A stretch of 64,000 nt of DNA from Branchiostoma floridae (GCF_000003815.2 NC_049980.1:8047558-8111557); one strand, 5' to 3'; positions 50,301-61,172 are shown, numbered from the stretch's first letter. Program-made: numbers and translations. The notes: generated by a model not told the origin, from the letters alone.

Positions 50301-53300
50301 CTTGTGTGTCCTCTAGTACACCACCAAGCAGTGAGGGTAACAGTGAGCTCAGTAATGATGACACAAAGACTGTGTCTCTCGCAAGTTCTTCCAGTACAGC
50401 ACAAGTTGCAGCAAGTCCCTTGCCACCTAGTTTTAGTGGAAGTTCAGAATTTGGTAACACTGAGTCGGACACACTACTGCCAAGTGCGGATGTGACGTTT
50501 TCTGAAGATAGGACAAGCATCGGTATTTCATCACGGCAGTCAACACGCAGTATGGATGGCCAAATCTCCATGTACTTCTCAGGATCAGTGTCAGGAACGT
50601 CTAGTGTTGAGCCAGAGCTGATAAACCTGCATTTGCAGTCTGAGGATGATCAACCAACACCAACTCCAACCAAAACCTTCTACACGGAAGAAATGTCCAC
50701 GAATTCCAGTCTATGTAGAAGTGAGATTTTGCCATCTTCATTAGATGACAAAGGTAGCACTGAAGAAGACCCGTCTTTATTGTCAAGTAGTGCAGATCAC
50801 GGAAGTTCAAAGACACTATCTGACTCAAGAATTACTGAGCAACAGTCGAAACCTACAAAGCATGATGATGAATCATCAGATGAAGAAGAGACCGCATCTA
50901 TACCTGATGTGCCATCCTATGAGGAAATTGAGCAGAGGGACCAGTTGCACACAGACTTCTTACAGCTTGCCCTCAAACTGATCCAAGACCAACATCAGAA
51001 GCGTAAACAGTTTCGGAAGGCCTTGCTGGCGCGGATGATTGAAATGCGAACGTGCCTTCAGAGGAAGATATCTAGCCAACACATGCTCGCCACAGTTCCA
51101 TCCACAGTGGATGTGGTTTGGCAAATGTCTTCAGAAAAGCTGCAGGTTCCCATCAGCCAGTCCACCACAGTGGAGGAGATTATTACCTTCATGGCGTCCT
51201 ACTTTGCCATTCCTGTGGAGGAGCATATCTTTCTCATGGACAACGACAGGGCATATCTGAACCCACTCATGACAATGGCTGCCCTCTACAACCCCAGTAA
51301 CTCCAACAAGGAGTCAGCATTATATTCCACACAGTTTACCCTCGTGGCACCACACCTGCAGATGCTCATAACTCAGAAGAGTAAAGAAAAGCTCCTGGAG
51401 ATAGAAAGAACAGCTCGGGTTAAACTGGAGAAGTGGCTGAAGTTTATCAACTATCAACGTGACTCGCCGGCTGTGAGCTTTCATGACATCCCCTGGCCTT
51501 CATGGCTGGAGGAAGACTTCATCACAGACAGTGGAGCTGACGTTGCGGACAACATCTCTAGCAGGATCTTAGGTGTAAGGAAGATGGACACTTTGAAAGA
51601 GAAGCAGGCTAAGTACAAAGAACTGCAGACTCAGTGGGACCCCGCAAACTTCATGTCAAGGTTTGGAGAGAAAATTGTAGCAGAGGACAAGGAGCACGTG
51701 GAAACAAGGCTGCACAAGATCAAATCTGATCTAGAAATTGTGTGGAAGATAACATTAGATGGCACTTTTGTATGAGATAAATTTTGAGTTAGTTTTAGCT
51801 ATAGGTGACAGGCATGTTGACATTTGATATCCAACATGTGACCGTATTGATTCTATGAGGAAATTTGTGATTTGTGAAATTCAATATAAAGTTGTATACA
51901 TCAATAAGATAGAGTAGATGGCTCAAGTTGCTGTTATAAGGAAGTGATTGGAAATTTTTAAAAAGATAACTAGCTTGGCCTTTGCAGAGCCAAACCCTTC
52001 TGATGTTCTGTCAGTGTCCCATAATGCTCATGGGGATGCACCAAAGCTGGTGTAGGAGTTTAGAGGAATTGATTTTAGCTATTGAAATGACTTTTTGTGT
52101 GCTGCAGAGAATAAAATGTCCAATAAAATCATACAGACAATTTTGCCTCATGTGTTGTTTGAATACAATAGCTAAAACTGCATGTTTGTGATGTTATGCT
52201 TTTATACGGAGAAATATTGCTCATAAAAATGGAACATGTAAGAAAAGGAGGGGTAAAGTTAGAAAATTAAAGCTGAGCTACATGCATGCATGACTATACA
52301 TTAACACCAAAAATTGCAGGCAACCATCAGTCTTCATTCATGGCTCAAAATACTGGGTGCATGTTTGCCTCGGTGCACCTAGAATTTGCACTGTGCACCC
52401 AATTTTTTTTTTCTGTGGGTGCAATGGTGCACCCAAATATTTTTTTGGTGCAAAAATTTTTTGGTGACCCAATTTTTTAGGTTAAGAAAATTAATGTCAA
52501 GCCCTGTCATTCCTTTAAACTCAGTGCCATGATATGATTTGATACAAGTTGAAAGTTTTGCTAGGCAGAGTAACTGTGAAAAAGTCTTCATCCTTGTATT
52601 TCTAATCTTCAAAACTGTGCATCTGATTGTATGACAGCAAATAGCAGGAGAAGAAGAGGAGAGGAAGACGTATGTACAGTTTGCCCTGAGACCAGAGATG
52701 CTGCCCTCCTACATCCCTGTCAGGCTGGCTGAGAAGATCCTGTTTGTAGGGGAGAGTATCCAGATGTTTGAGCACGACAAGGACAGGCCCGCCATGAAAA
52801 GAACAGGTGAACATCAGGGACTGTTTGTCAAATTACAGATGGAAGCTTAACTTAATGATAAATTATAAATATCAGCTTTGTCCAATCTTGAACCATTCTT
52901 TCTATTGATCTTGACTGGTACATAAACTAATAATAATTGTGGTTGGATGTGTTGGGAAGCAAAATTTCAAAGACAGCATTCTTTTTCAATGTCTCTGTAT
53001 GTTGAAGTATATCACTAGAAATACGCAAGAAGAGTAAAATGCTATCACGGGATCATATACGAGTGCATTTCTCTCATTTTATTAAAAATTTATTAGAAAT
53101 GTAACAAGTGTATCAATATTTCATCCATGGAAAAATCTTATCGGGCAAGTGGGGTAGGACATGAGCTTGCCCAATCAGCACTTTCACTTGCCTGGGACAA
53201 TTGGGCTAGGGGACTTGTGGCAAAAAAATACAAATGCTAATCAGTATCTGTTTCTTTTAATGTACAGGTTCCATTTTGAAAAACAGTGAGGACCAGTTTG

Positions 53301-55521
53301 CTGAAGAGCTTCATCAGCTCTCCAAGGCCCCTCTGTTCAACCTGGCAGCTTTTGAATCTGTGATTGACAGGATTCGGAAAAGTGTGGCCGAGGTATACCT
53401 TGTGCTTTGCTCATAATCATTGTAGCATAAATGTATGTTGTTATCATCATGGAGTACACGAATTTCTTACAAGGAAGAAGTTGAAAACCATATCTAGATG
53501 CTTGTTTTTTTTTTCTTTCAGCATTTGTGGAAATTAGTTGTTGAGGAGGCAGATCTAATTGGACACCTGAAGGTAGGTGTGATGTGTTTCCTCAGTTATG
53601 TCAGTAGTGTTTATGCACCCTTTTAGTCAACAAGAAAATTGAGCGAAAATCATTATGGAAAGGGAAAAAAGTGTAACATCTAACCCCCACAGGATGGGAA
53701 ACAACAGACGTTAAACCGGAGAGTGAGTCTGTGAGTGAGTGAAAGTATGAACCTCAACTTGCATGACTGCCATCATGTATGTATGTCTATTTATGTAATA
53801 TTGACATCCGACCTTGGAATACAAACCTTTTTGTCCTTCTTGACAGTTGATGAAGGATTTCTACCTCCTGGGGCGCGGGGAGCTGTACCTGGCTTTCATC
53901 GACTGTGCACAGAGCATTCTCAGAGGCCCTCCCACAAATGTCACTGAACATGGTAAACTGTTATCAAATTATGTACCGTGGGTGTCTTGCTGACACCCTG
54001 CATGTAAAATGACATCTTATCCAGTTGTATCAACACAACCTTGCTTTCTCGAAGTGGCAAATTAGTCAATTTCAGGAAAAGTAAGATTCACATAGACCGG
54101 TGCAATAGCTGAGTGGGTAGAGTGTTTGCCTTGCATTTGGTAAGTTGTGAGTTCATCCATGGCGAGACATACCAAAGATTGCACAATGTTGTGTGGCCCA
54201 GGGCTACTGAAACAGAGATAGGCATCACCCTATGCACCATCTGGTGTGGGAAGGACTTTAACTAACTAAAGTTTGACATTCTTGGCTTCCTCAGATGTGA
54301 ATGCAGCATTCCTGCAGGCTGCCAGGGATGTGCTGCTGGATGATGATGAAGTCACACAGTTTCGTCTTTCTGTGCAGACCAAGGGAAAAGGACAGAAAAG
54401 TACAGTATTCTTTTCACCCCTTTATCACATAACGTTCCCAAATGCCACAAGAACCATTTGTTATGTATTGTTCTCAGGTTAAGCTAGTACTGTACATGAT
54501 TATGACAGAGTGACCAGAAGACAGTTTGATGTCCTCATATCCGTCATATTTGGCAAAAATCAATCGGACGACGATTCTGCGGCAATCGTCGAGCCTTGCT
54601 TATGATAATAACTTTATTGCACAACAATTGTACAAGGTACAAAGTATGGCGTATATGTGATGGACGGTTTTCAGTTGAAAAATACATGCAACCCTCTGTC
54701 GCTCTTAAAGATGGTCGATCTTCTATCGATACGCCCGATGACAATGTGACAGGAGTATTAGTAAGTCCTGCCATCACTGAATACATGTGCAGCATGGTTG
54801 TAGATTGTCATTTCAAGGATTGATTTCCTTTCTAAGGACTTGATTTACTACTTACTGAACTATTTATTGCAGAACCTTCAGGACCCATACCATCTGGGGA
54901 GAGTGGGTGGGGTGTGTTGGGTCTCTCCTACTCCGTGCAGTGGCCACTGCATATTCTCTTCACTGAAGCTGTACTAGACAAGTAAGTGGCCTGTGGGTCT
55001 TTAAAAGATTTTACTCATTGATTCTTCTGGGATGCACTTTCTACTGAGCCCAGGTACATGTAGTTAAAAATATACAGCTCAACATAATTACACGGGACTG
55101 TATCAGTATGTCATTTGTGTGAATTGATGTCACTGTTCAAAAGCAAATGCCACCTTCTTTTGGCTGGGAAAGAATATTCAAGGTCTCACTCACTCACTAT
55201 CCGTTGTTTGAATTATAAATGCTGCTGGAGTCCCTGACGCAGGTGTTGGCAGCAGTCGGCTAGTCTTCTCACCACGCTTCCATGTGGCTCTGTCCAGTGG
55301 GTCGACCCGTGCAAGGAAACTAAAAGGATGATTTTTCTGTTAGGTACAACACCATGTTCAGATTCCTGCTCAGTGTGAAGAGAGTTCAGCTAGAACTGCA
55401 GCACTGCTGGGCACTGCAGATGGAAGGGAAACACCTGGCCTCTGAGCAGTCAGACGTGGCCAAATGGCAGCTCCGAACACACATGGCATTCCTACTGGAC
55501 AACTTACAGTACTATCTGCAG
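44354..55521 (+). CDS. TUBGCP4: Gamma-tubulin complex component 4, 3' end missing
   Basis: Fourteen exons with GT-AG introns and matching phases: 44354-44428, 45082-45223, 45781-45884, 46325-46378, 46853-46989, 47694-47799, 48794-48886, 52638-52806, 53268-53392, 53522-53572, 53847-53952, 54295-54399, 54873-54981, 55344-55521. Together 518 codons. The start M-L-H-E-V-L-L-A-L-S-G-Y-P-G, then H-G-V-L-Y-K-Q-L-S-A-W-L-L-H-G-L-L-L, L-P-S-Y-I-P-V-R-L-A-E-K-I-L-F-V-G-E-S, M-K-D-F-Y-L-L-G-R-G-E-L and H-M-A-F-L-L-D-N-L-Q-Y-Y-L-Q are hallmark GCP4 blocks. GCP4 is a subunit of the gamma-tubulin ring complex that nucleates microtubules. The human protein is 667 residues; the last about 135-150 residues of the GRIP2 domain have no exon in this window. 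The frame after exon 14 meets a stop at 55597. Truncation, a distant exon or an assembly fault are all possible. Confidence 0.92.
44718..44970 (+). mobile_element. tRNA-derived SINE 2 (TUBGCP4 intron 1)
   Basis: A box TGGCATAATGG (44727-44737) and B box GGTTTGAATGC (44765-44775). The body has 'aataggatgtaaaatgaagg' followed by 'tcctatgtaacagtatg', a diverged version of the central domain of SINE 1 at 22562-23057. The end is an A-rich run near 44960-44971. Diverged, so probably old. Confidence 0.7.
47208..47445 (+). mobile_element. tRNA-derived SINE 3 (TUBGCP4 intron 5)
   Basis: The head contains an A-box-like stretch ('gcgcagtccagtggttagca') and a B box GGTTTGATTCT (47266-47276). The 3' end is 'aataaacctgtaaatactgt' and a CTGT repeat. 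Its body does not share the central domain of SINEs 1 and 2. Confidence 0.65.
48119..48294 (-). repeat. LTR of the miniature element (3' LTR on minus strand)
   Basis: Minus-strand A box at 48237-48227 and B box at 48183-48173, with a T-arm-like stem around the B box (CGGG-loop-CCCG). A complete cloverleaf is not obvious. Confidence 0.7.
48399..48575 (-). repeat. LTR of the miniature element (5' LTR on minus strand)
   Basis: Minus-strand A box at 48517-48507 and B box at 48463-48453. Differs from the other LTR by two substitutions in the 'cgccaaacccggg' region and a small change after 'ttcggcca'. Confidence 0.7.
48990..50060 (+). repeat. Segment paralogous to 24617-26558 (TUBGCP4 intron 7)
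   Basis: Same order of motifs as in the distant copy but without the inserted foldback element. It ends six bases before the ATG of the intronless gene at 50066, so it probably holds that gene's promoter and 5' UTR. Confidence 0.8.
50066..51775 (+). CDS. Intronless 569-residue protein with Ubl-like and NFKBIL1-like C-terminal parts
   Basis: Single open frame inside TUBGCP4 intron 7, same strand. Residues 1-280 are Ser/Thr-rich and acidic, probably disordered (ending D-E-S-S-D-E-E-E). Residues 284-345 are a charged helical, coiled-coil-like region (Y-E-E-I-E-Q-R-D-Q-L ... R-K-A-L-L-A-R-M-I-E-M-R). Residues 348-427 look like a ubiquitin-like or related fold (V-D-V-V-W-Q-M-S-S-E-K ... V-E-E-H-I-F-L-M-D-N-D-R-A-Y-L). 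The C-terminus (about 510-560) has Y-K-E-L-Q-T-Q-W-D-P-A-N-F-M-S-R-F-G, like the J-like end of NF-kappa-B inhibitor-like 1 (W-H-P-D-K-F-x-x-R-F-G), but without the histidine. These are resemblances judged by eye. No function is assigned. AATAAA signals follow at 52110 and 52122. Absence of introns suggests a retrogene or an intron-poor old gene. Confidence 0.75.
   Translation: MASNQLGKDQRTTRTGVFLPTVDFRFSSGPPSDDRCYKEDVQVSGASSVDTPSSETGVAKEPCLESVPEQSTGEMDQGTCVSSSTPPSSEGNSELSNDDTKTVSLASSSSTAQVAASPLPPSFSGSSEFGNTESDTLLPSADVTFSEDRTSIGISSRQSTRSMDGQISMYFSGSVSGTSSVEPELINLHLQSEDDQPTPTPTKTFYTEEMSTNSSLCRSEILPSSLDDKGSTEEDPSLLSSSADHGSSKTLSDSRITEQQSKPTKHDDESSDEEETASIPDVPSYEEIEQRDQLHTDFLQLALKLIQDQHQKRKQFRKALLARMIEMRTCLQRKISSQHMLATVPSTVDVVWQMSSEKLQVPISQSTTVEEIITFMASYFAIPVEEHIFLMDNDRAYLNPLMTMAALYNPSNSNKESALYSTQFTLVAPHLQMLITQKSKEKLLEIERTARVKLEKWLKFINYQRDSPAVSFHDIPWPSWLEEDFITDSGADVADNISSRILGVRKMDTLKEKQAKYKELQTQWDPANFMSRFGEKIVAEDKEHVETRLHKIKSDLEIVWKITLDGTFV
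51776..52637. other. 3' UTR of the intronless gene and rest of TUBGCP4 intron 7
   Basis: Probable 3' UTR to about 52145 (poly(A) signals at 52110-52115 and 52122-52127). At 52365-52480 there is a low-complexity repeat built on 'gtgcaccca' and T runs. Otherwise nothing seen. Confidence 0.45.
54095..54262 (+). mobile_element. tRNA-derived SINE 4 (TUBGCP4 intron 11)
   Basis: A box TAGCTGAGTGG (54106-54116), then 'gtagagtgtttgccttgcat' and a weaker B box (GAGTTCATCC, 54149-54158). The short body has 'ggcccagggctactgaaaca'. Ends close to the branch region of exon 12. Moderately diverged. Confidence 0.6.
54598..54660 (-). mobile_element. LINE 3' end fragment (TUBGCP4 intron 12)
   Basis: The minus strand reads '...gtacaattgttgtgcaataa' then 'agttattatcata', a CAATAAAG-type end with A/T tail like the other LINE ends in this window. 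Confidence 0.4.
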
Positions 55522-55834
55522 GTACATGTACATAGGTGTAACAGTTTCTTGACGCTACTACTAGCCACAAGCATAACCAATCAAGGTATATTCTGCTAGT
55601 GTCTCAATGGACTGCACTCCTATATGAGACAGCTATAAGTTATTGGGTGGGCTGATAACTCTCCCTTCAGAGCTAGGGGCTGAATTGTGAGGAGCTTACA
55701 GTCGTGGGGATAAATTGCAAGGGCCTGGAGTGGCTACTATTCGGAGCTGACTCTGGTGACCTCAATATACGACTGTCGCAAGGGTCTGGAGCGGCTGCCA
55801 TTCAGCACTATGCCCAGTAACTCAGGAAACCTAA
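55522..55834. other. Sequence after the last TUBGCP4 exon found
   Basis: Contains a diverged direct repeat of about 95 bp ('gcaagggcctggagtggcta' at about 55718 and 'gcaagggtctggagcggctg' at about 55778). No GCP4 exon recognised. Confidence 0.4.
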
Positions 55835-56496
55835 CGGTGCACACCCCAGTTTATTTGGGGTCTCAAATCGAGGCTGCGCACCCCCAAGTCGAGAGGCCGT
55901 CTCTTCAAGAAAATGGATCTAAAGCAGAAAAGCCGTATATGGGAATGACGGATATCACTCCAGCTTTAAGAACAGCCGGGTTTCAGTTTCTTCACTCTCT
56001 CTACTTTTCATAATTTTGGGGGGAGAAAAGTTTTTTTCACGCAAAAAAGTATGCACAAAAAGGGGAATTTTGACGTGGAAATAAACCCATCACCTATAGT
56101 TTAGTCATGAAAATGACTGATATTGTCGGAAAGAGAATACACCTAAGATTAATCAGGCAAAAAATAAAGAAAATCGTAACACTGAGATTTTTACAATAAC
56201 CCGACGCGCGAGGCATACCATCACGGCTCACAGACCGCATATGGACGGGAAATCTGGGTCAACGGCGAATCACTTCCAACGCGTAGAAATACAAGGAAGT
56301 GACCCTCGGGCCCAAAACCAATTTGCACCAAAAACACATTACTTCTTACGCTTTTTAGCCATACCAGTATTAAATGCCACTTCGCAGCAGATTATGAGAA
56401 ATTTGAACTCAAACACGGACCCTCGAGACCCTTCCGTCACATTTTTCTCGCGCACTATCTCGGACCCCTGTCGCGGAAGAATTGGTGTGTGCACCG
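55835..56496. mobile_element. 0.66-kb TTAA-type element, copy 1
   Basis: The ends are inverted repeats CGGTGCACACC and GGTGTGTGCACCG. The right side is flanked by TTAA (56497-56500), the left by CTAA (55831-55834). Identical over its length to 57638-58299 with a constant offset of 1803 bases and no difference seen. No transposase; short ORFs in both copies have no recognisable domain. TTAA flanks suggest a piggyBac-type MITE (inference). Confidence 0.8.
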
Positions 56497-56500
56497 TTAA

Positions 56501-57633
56501 TTAACACAAATTATAATTAATATAGAGTATGGCTTTAGAAAGTCATCTTCTATCATCATGCCAAGTTTGAATTGTCTGTGACATTTCCTTCTCGAATAGC
56601 AGGTGTTTGAAAGTTACCGTCTCCGAAGGCTAATTTTGTCACACCAGGCATTGGTACCATTCACTGTACATAATGCTTCTGACGTCACAATGGTTGTATA
56701 CTCTTGAAGAGGTTTTAGCTCGTTAATTCAGGTTAAACAAACACATGTTGCCAAGGAAAAGGTAGGCATAGGCCAGTTCTTACGATGAAGTAGATTTCCT
56801 ATCCATTTTAGGTTGGAATGAGCGATATAAACCACATGGAACGTAGTTTAGATAATGACGTCACAAAGCCCGCCGCAACAAGATGTATTAAAGTGACAAC
56901 GATACCGTTTTAAGGTCCTCTCTTCAACGGAAAGCATATATGATTTCGTTTTTTGGTCATAGCTGGTAGGTAAGAAACCTAGCATTCCTGTCCAAGCGTT
57001 TCCGCTGCCGAAATGCATTTCATTTTGCAGAAAAACGCAGCCAAATGTTGAATTTGTGGCTAGGACGGAGTCCCATGCCGCACTTCTGGCAACTAGGGGG
57101 GATTAAATGGGCATTTGCTGAGAGAAGACTGTACAGTTACGTGTCGGTCCCGATGGATTACACAAGCCTTGGGATATACCTCCAAATTAGAGCGACTTAT
57201 TTGTCTGAACATTGACTACCCTCGCGAGCCCGAACCTAAAACTTGATTTTGCTGGAATGAACGAAAGTGACGTTATTTGAAGACTTTTTCATTAAAAAAA
57301 GCATTCCCTTCAATGCAGGAGTCGCCATTAAACAGATAAAAGCTATTTCCAAGTGGCCCAGAGATGAAGTAGTACTAAAAAGATGTTTTGGTAAACATAA
57401 CGCCATTGATGTCTAAGCATACACACTTTGAAGGTTATATGACTATGGTAAGGGGGGGGGGGGGGGCGTGGGGAGGGGGGCAAATCATGCATTTTATCAA
57501 CATTATATAATCATTTCAAAAGTTGCGAATTCCGATTTTTTTTCTATATCATTTGGTCAAGGGTACGCACTTTACTGGGGAAAATGCAATTTGTTGACTT
57601 TCTTTGCTTTTAGTTTTTGTAGGAGGGGCCATA
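56501..57633. other. Spacer between the two 0.66-kb elements
   Basis: No ORF with a domain. A run of about 18 G lies near 57452-57468, followed by a further G-rich stretch. No TUBGCP4 exon recognised. It may be ordinary intergenic DNA or the interior of a composite element. Confidence 0.4.
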
Positions 57634-57637
57634 TTAA

Positions 57638-58299
57638 CGGTGCACACCCCAGTTTATTTGGGGTCTCAAATCGAGGCTGCGCACCCCCAAGTCGAGAGGC
57701 CGTCTCTTCAAGAAAATGGATCTAAAGCAGAAAAGCCGTATATGGGAATGACGGATATCACTCCAGCTTTAAGAACAGCCGGGTTTCAGTTTCTTCACTC
57801 TCTCTACTTTTCATAATTTTGGGGGGAGAAAAGTTTTTTTCACGCAAAAAAGTATGCACAAAAAGGGGAATTTTGACGTGGAAATAAACCCATCACCTAT
57901 AGTTTAGTCATGAAAATGACTGATATTGTCGGAAAGAGAATACACCTAAGATTAATCAGGCAAAAAATAAAGAAAATCGTAACACTGAGATTTTTACAAT
58001 AACCCGACGCGCGAGGCATACCATCACGGCTCACAGACCGCATATGGACGGGAAATCTGGGTCAACGGCGAATCACTTCCAACGCGTAGAAATACAAGGA
58101 AGTGACCCTCGGGCCCAAAACCAATTTGCACCAAAAACACATTACTTCTTACGCTTTTTAGCCATACCAGTATTAAATGCCACTTCGCAGCAGATTATGA
58201 GAAATTTGAACTCAAACACGGACCCTCGAGACCCTTCCGTCACATTTTTCTCGCGCACTATCTCGGACCCCTGTCGCGGAAGAATTGGTGTGTGCACCG
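57638..58299. mobile_element. 0.66-kb TTAA-type element, copy 2
   Basis: Identical to copy 1 and flanked on both sides by TTAA (57634-57637 and 58300-58303). Same inverted-repeat ends. Young insertion, recent segmental duplication or an assembly duplication are all possible. Confidence 0.8.
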
Positions 58300-58461
58300 T
58301 TAACTCAATTCTACAGCAATTGCCCCATGTGCGGCCAAAGGACTGTAGGTTTTGGATGACTCACCCGGGAAGGCATTTCGATAAGTGTGGTGGGTTCTTA
58401 TAGGAATGCATGGTATAATTTGGCAGTCCTGTGAGATACCCGCAGGAACCAAAACTGAGTG

Positions 58462-58635
58462 CAGTAGAAGCCGCTTAATTGCACATCCCATGTGCCAGCG
58501 TATTTCGTGCAGTTATCCGGGTGGCGCAATAATGCAAAGTTATCTTGCTGGACCGCACTGGTTTGCGATTTGGGGATTCCATGCAATAAACAGAAGTGTG
58601 CGGTAATCTGTTGTGCAACTAACTGGCTTCTACTG
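58462..58635. mobile_element. 174-bp MITE with CAGTAGAAGCC ends
   Basis: Terminal inverted repeats: left 'cagtagaagccgcttaattg', right 'caactaactggcttctactg', about 24 bases with a few mismatches. The CAGT start recalls pogo/Tigger-type Tc1-mariner elements, but a TA target duplication is not evident on both sides. Non-coding. Confidence 0.7.
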
Positions 58636-58639
58636 TATA

Positions 58640-59622
58640 AAAAATGGAAGGAGGAGATACTATAATTACAACTATCTGGTATCAAAACATATAAACATCA
58701 TACATGCAAGAAAGAAAAGAAGCTGGTCTTGTTTTGAATCAACTGTTTCCTTTATCAATGTTACATGTTATCATACAAAACATCAACTGTTTTGAAGGAA
58801 TCTGCATCTTTTTTACACAGTCTTGGATTTACAATTTTCAAAGTACAACAGTTGAATGTATGCATTTTTAAAAATACATTTATATCAACATAACATATAC
58901 AACAACGATCCCATATGTTGACATTAAGATCTTGGTCCATATCTACTTTGCTAAATGTATATATGTAACACCTTCCCAAAGTTACTACACCTTCCATGTT
59001 CCCACAAAGACAGCTTGCCTTGTTTTCTGCATGATCTTATTTGTATGTAAAGCTGTGACACTGCAATGCTGTACACATCACACTTGTTGCATCTATACAG
59101 ATAAAACTCACACAAAAAAATATCATGATTACTGGTATGCAACATGACAAGCAACAACTTTTATATGATAGGTCCAGAATGCTACCTTCTCTGCACAGTC
59201 TATTTTAGCCTTCTGACATTCCCAGTACATTTTCTTTCCATTTTGCTATTTTTGGTACATTTTTCTTGCCAAAGTCAGGCCCTAAATTCAAAAGCATAAG
59301 GTTTCAACTACATTACCTGCACACAACACATCCATATGTGGTACCAAAAGATACACTACATAAAATGTAATCTGCATACTGTGGCAAGAAGGCAGAAGAA
59401 CTGTAGAGGAAATATTACATTTGTGTTTAACTTAAAGATTTACGTAGCAGGACAGGTCTTAGTTGTGACGGCTACAACTGCAAGTTTTTCCTGCAGGCTG
59501 CAGAGTTTTTTTTTTCTTCCTCGCAAATTCTGTAACTCACACAGCATAAGCTGTCCTGATGCAGAGAACTATCCTTGTGTTGTTAGCCTGGTACAATAGT
59601 ATAGTGGTGTCACTGGTGTGGT
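58640..59622. other. Intergenic and probable 3' UTR of HIGD2A
   Basis: A/T-rich, no gene supported. Because HIGD2A reads leftwards and ends at 59623, a part of this stretch is its 3' UTR; several TTTATT/ATTTA runs prevent choosing a poly(A) site. Confidence 0.4.
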
Positions 59623-61172
59623 TTACTTCTTAGACTTGATGCCATTCCATGCCACCCCTACCAGGATGGCAGCCAGAGTGAAGCCCTGAAACACCACACG
59701 TGCTCGCATCATGGTCTGCAGAGGGAAAAATACAATTTCTTTTATTAAAAGAAGAGAAAGTAACTATCTCAAACAGATGTATTGGTTCCAATTTGGTTCC
59801 TTGCACAAAATAGCCACAACGTTGTCATGCAAGTTAAACTAGCAAACAACAACAGATTATGTGAAAGAAAAAGTATCCTGGTATTCAGAAGTATTATAGC
59901 TCTAGGTCGAGTCTCTTCTGTCTTCCTGACACTAGTGACAGGACAGAAGAAACTCTGGAGTCTGAATATCAGGCTGAAGAAAACGTGAAATGGTCCAAAA
60001 CACAGTTTTTCAGTCACAACTGATCTGTATTCTTTGTTGTGCTATAAACATGATATGACTACCCTCTAATCAAAGGTTCAGCTTTTGCTGTTTTAAATCA
60101 TGTTTTTAGGCCATTTTATTGGGTTTCCTATTTTGTCCTGAAATATCTGCCAGCAGAGATGAAAAAACATTGGGCAAAATAGAATTAGAAAGCCACAAGT
60201 ATAATGTCCTTGCTATAACATGACTACTTGTAGCATATTTCCCATGAGATTTATTAGTCTTAATGAATTAATGAAAGAAAACACCTTAGATAGATAAGAT
60301 AGACTACAATGTATGCCCATATACTTTGCTCTCACCTGTGACCTCCTCCTGTTCCCACTGCTGAAGGTGCTAATGCCATAGATGAGGGCTCCTGCTGTCA
60401 GAGCACAGCCGATGGGAACGGCGGGGTTCTCCATAGTCTTTCTCTTGAACTTCTCCCCAAATCCTTCTTGTGCAGGGGCACGCCATACCTGTCAGAAAGA
60501 TACATTGTAACTACTGCAGTTGCCATTACCAGTGGTAGACAATGAATAAGTTGTGATTGACAATATGGATGTAAACATTATCATTTAAAGGATGTTCTTT
60601 TATATGATGTCCTTCAACCTTGGCTAAACCAAGGGGTTCTACTCTACCTTTAATGCCTACTTGTTCCTACAAATATGTAGTGTTTATGGCTAACACTTAC
60701 AGTATAAACAATGAGGTTGTTTTTCAACCTCCTTGGTATAAAATAACAAGGTCAGCACAGCTGATTTTGTCAGCTACGAAACTAAAGTCCTAATTCATAA
60801 GGAAAGGTGAATATAGAACATTTAATGTCCTGACTCTTAAGTATATTCTCATTGTAAAAATGTGCGAAGAAACTTAGGATGAGTTCTCATACCCAAGATT
60901 TATCCCATCTCTAGCTATTAATTTAGGGGGCGGATTGCATAAGAAAGGCGATATCTCTTTTGTAAATTGCATAAGGGACATCGCTGTTACAGGGCCTTTA
61001 TCTATCCTATTGCTTGCATCTCGCAGCGAAATCGTTTCGGAATAATGTTTCCACGTACCTGAAAACCTTCGATGTGTGGTGGTTGCTGTGGTAAGCCTGC
61101 GTAAGGGTTTGGAAGCGAAGAATCGTCGTAAGCATCACCGCTGGCAGCGTCCTTGCTGTTTCTGTCCGCCAT
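59623..61172 (-). CDS. HIGD2A: HIG1 domain family member 2A, respiratory supercomplex factor
   Basis: Three exons on the minus strand, all in phase 0: 61172-61059, 60488-60336 and 59715-59623, giving 119 residues (human about 106). After a polar N-terminus (about 1-48), the HIG1 domain begins F-K-R-K-T-M-E-N-P-A-V-P-I-G-C, with transmembrane segment 1 at about 60-78, a basic loop (S-S-G-N-R-R-R-S-Q), and segment 2 at about 96-112 (V-V-F-Q-G-F-T-L-A-A-I-L-V-G-V). The family sits in the mitochondrial inner membrane and helps assembly of cytochrome c oxidase and supercomplexes. The start ATG opens an otherwise conserved M-A-D-R. It is head-to-head with KIF14, 614 bases between the two starts. 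Confidence 0.93.

Noticed and set aside
49829-50404. 191-codon minus-strand ORF overlapping the intronless gene start
   Set aside because: Shadow of the plus-strand gene and of its repeated upstream segment; no domain.
56241-56504. 87-codon ORF repeated at 58044-58403
   Set aside because: Lies inside the identical 0.66-kb elements, no similarity to a transposase; both copies share it because the DNA is identical.
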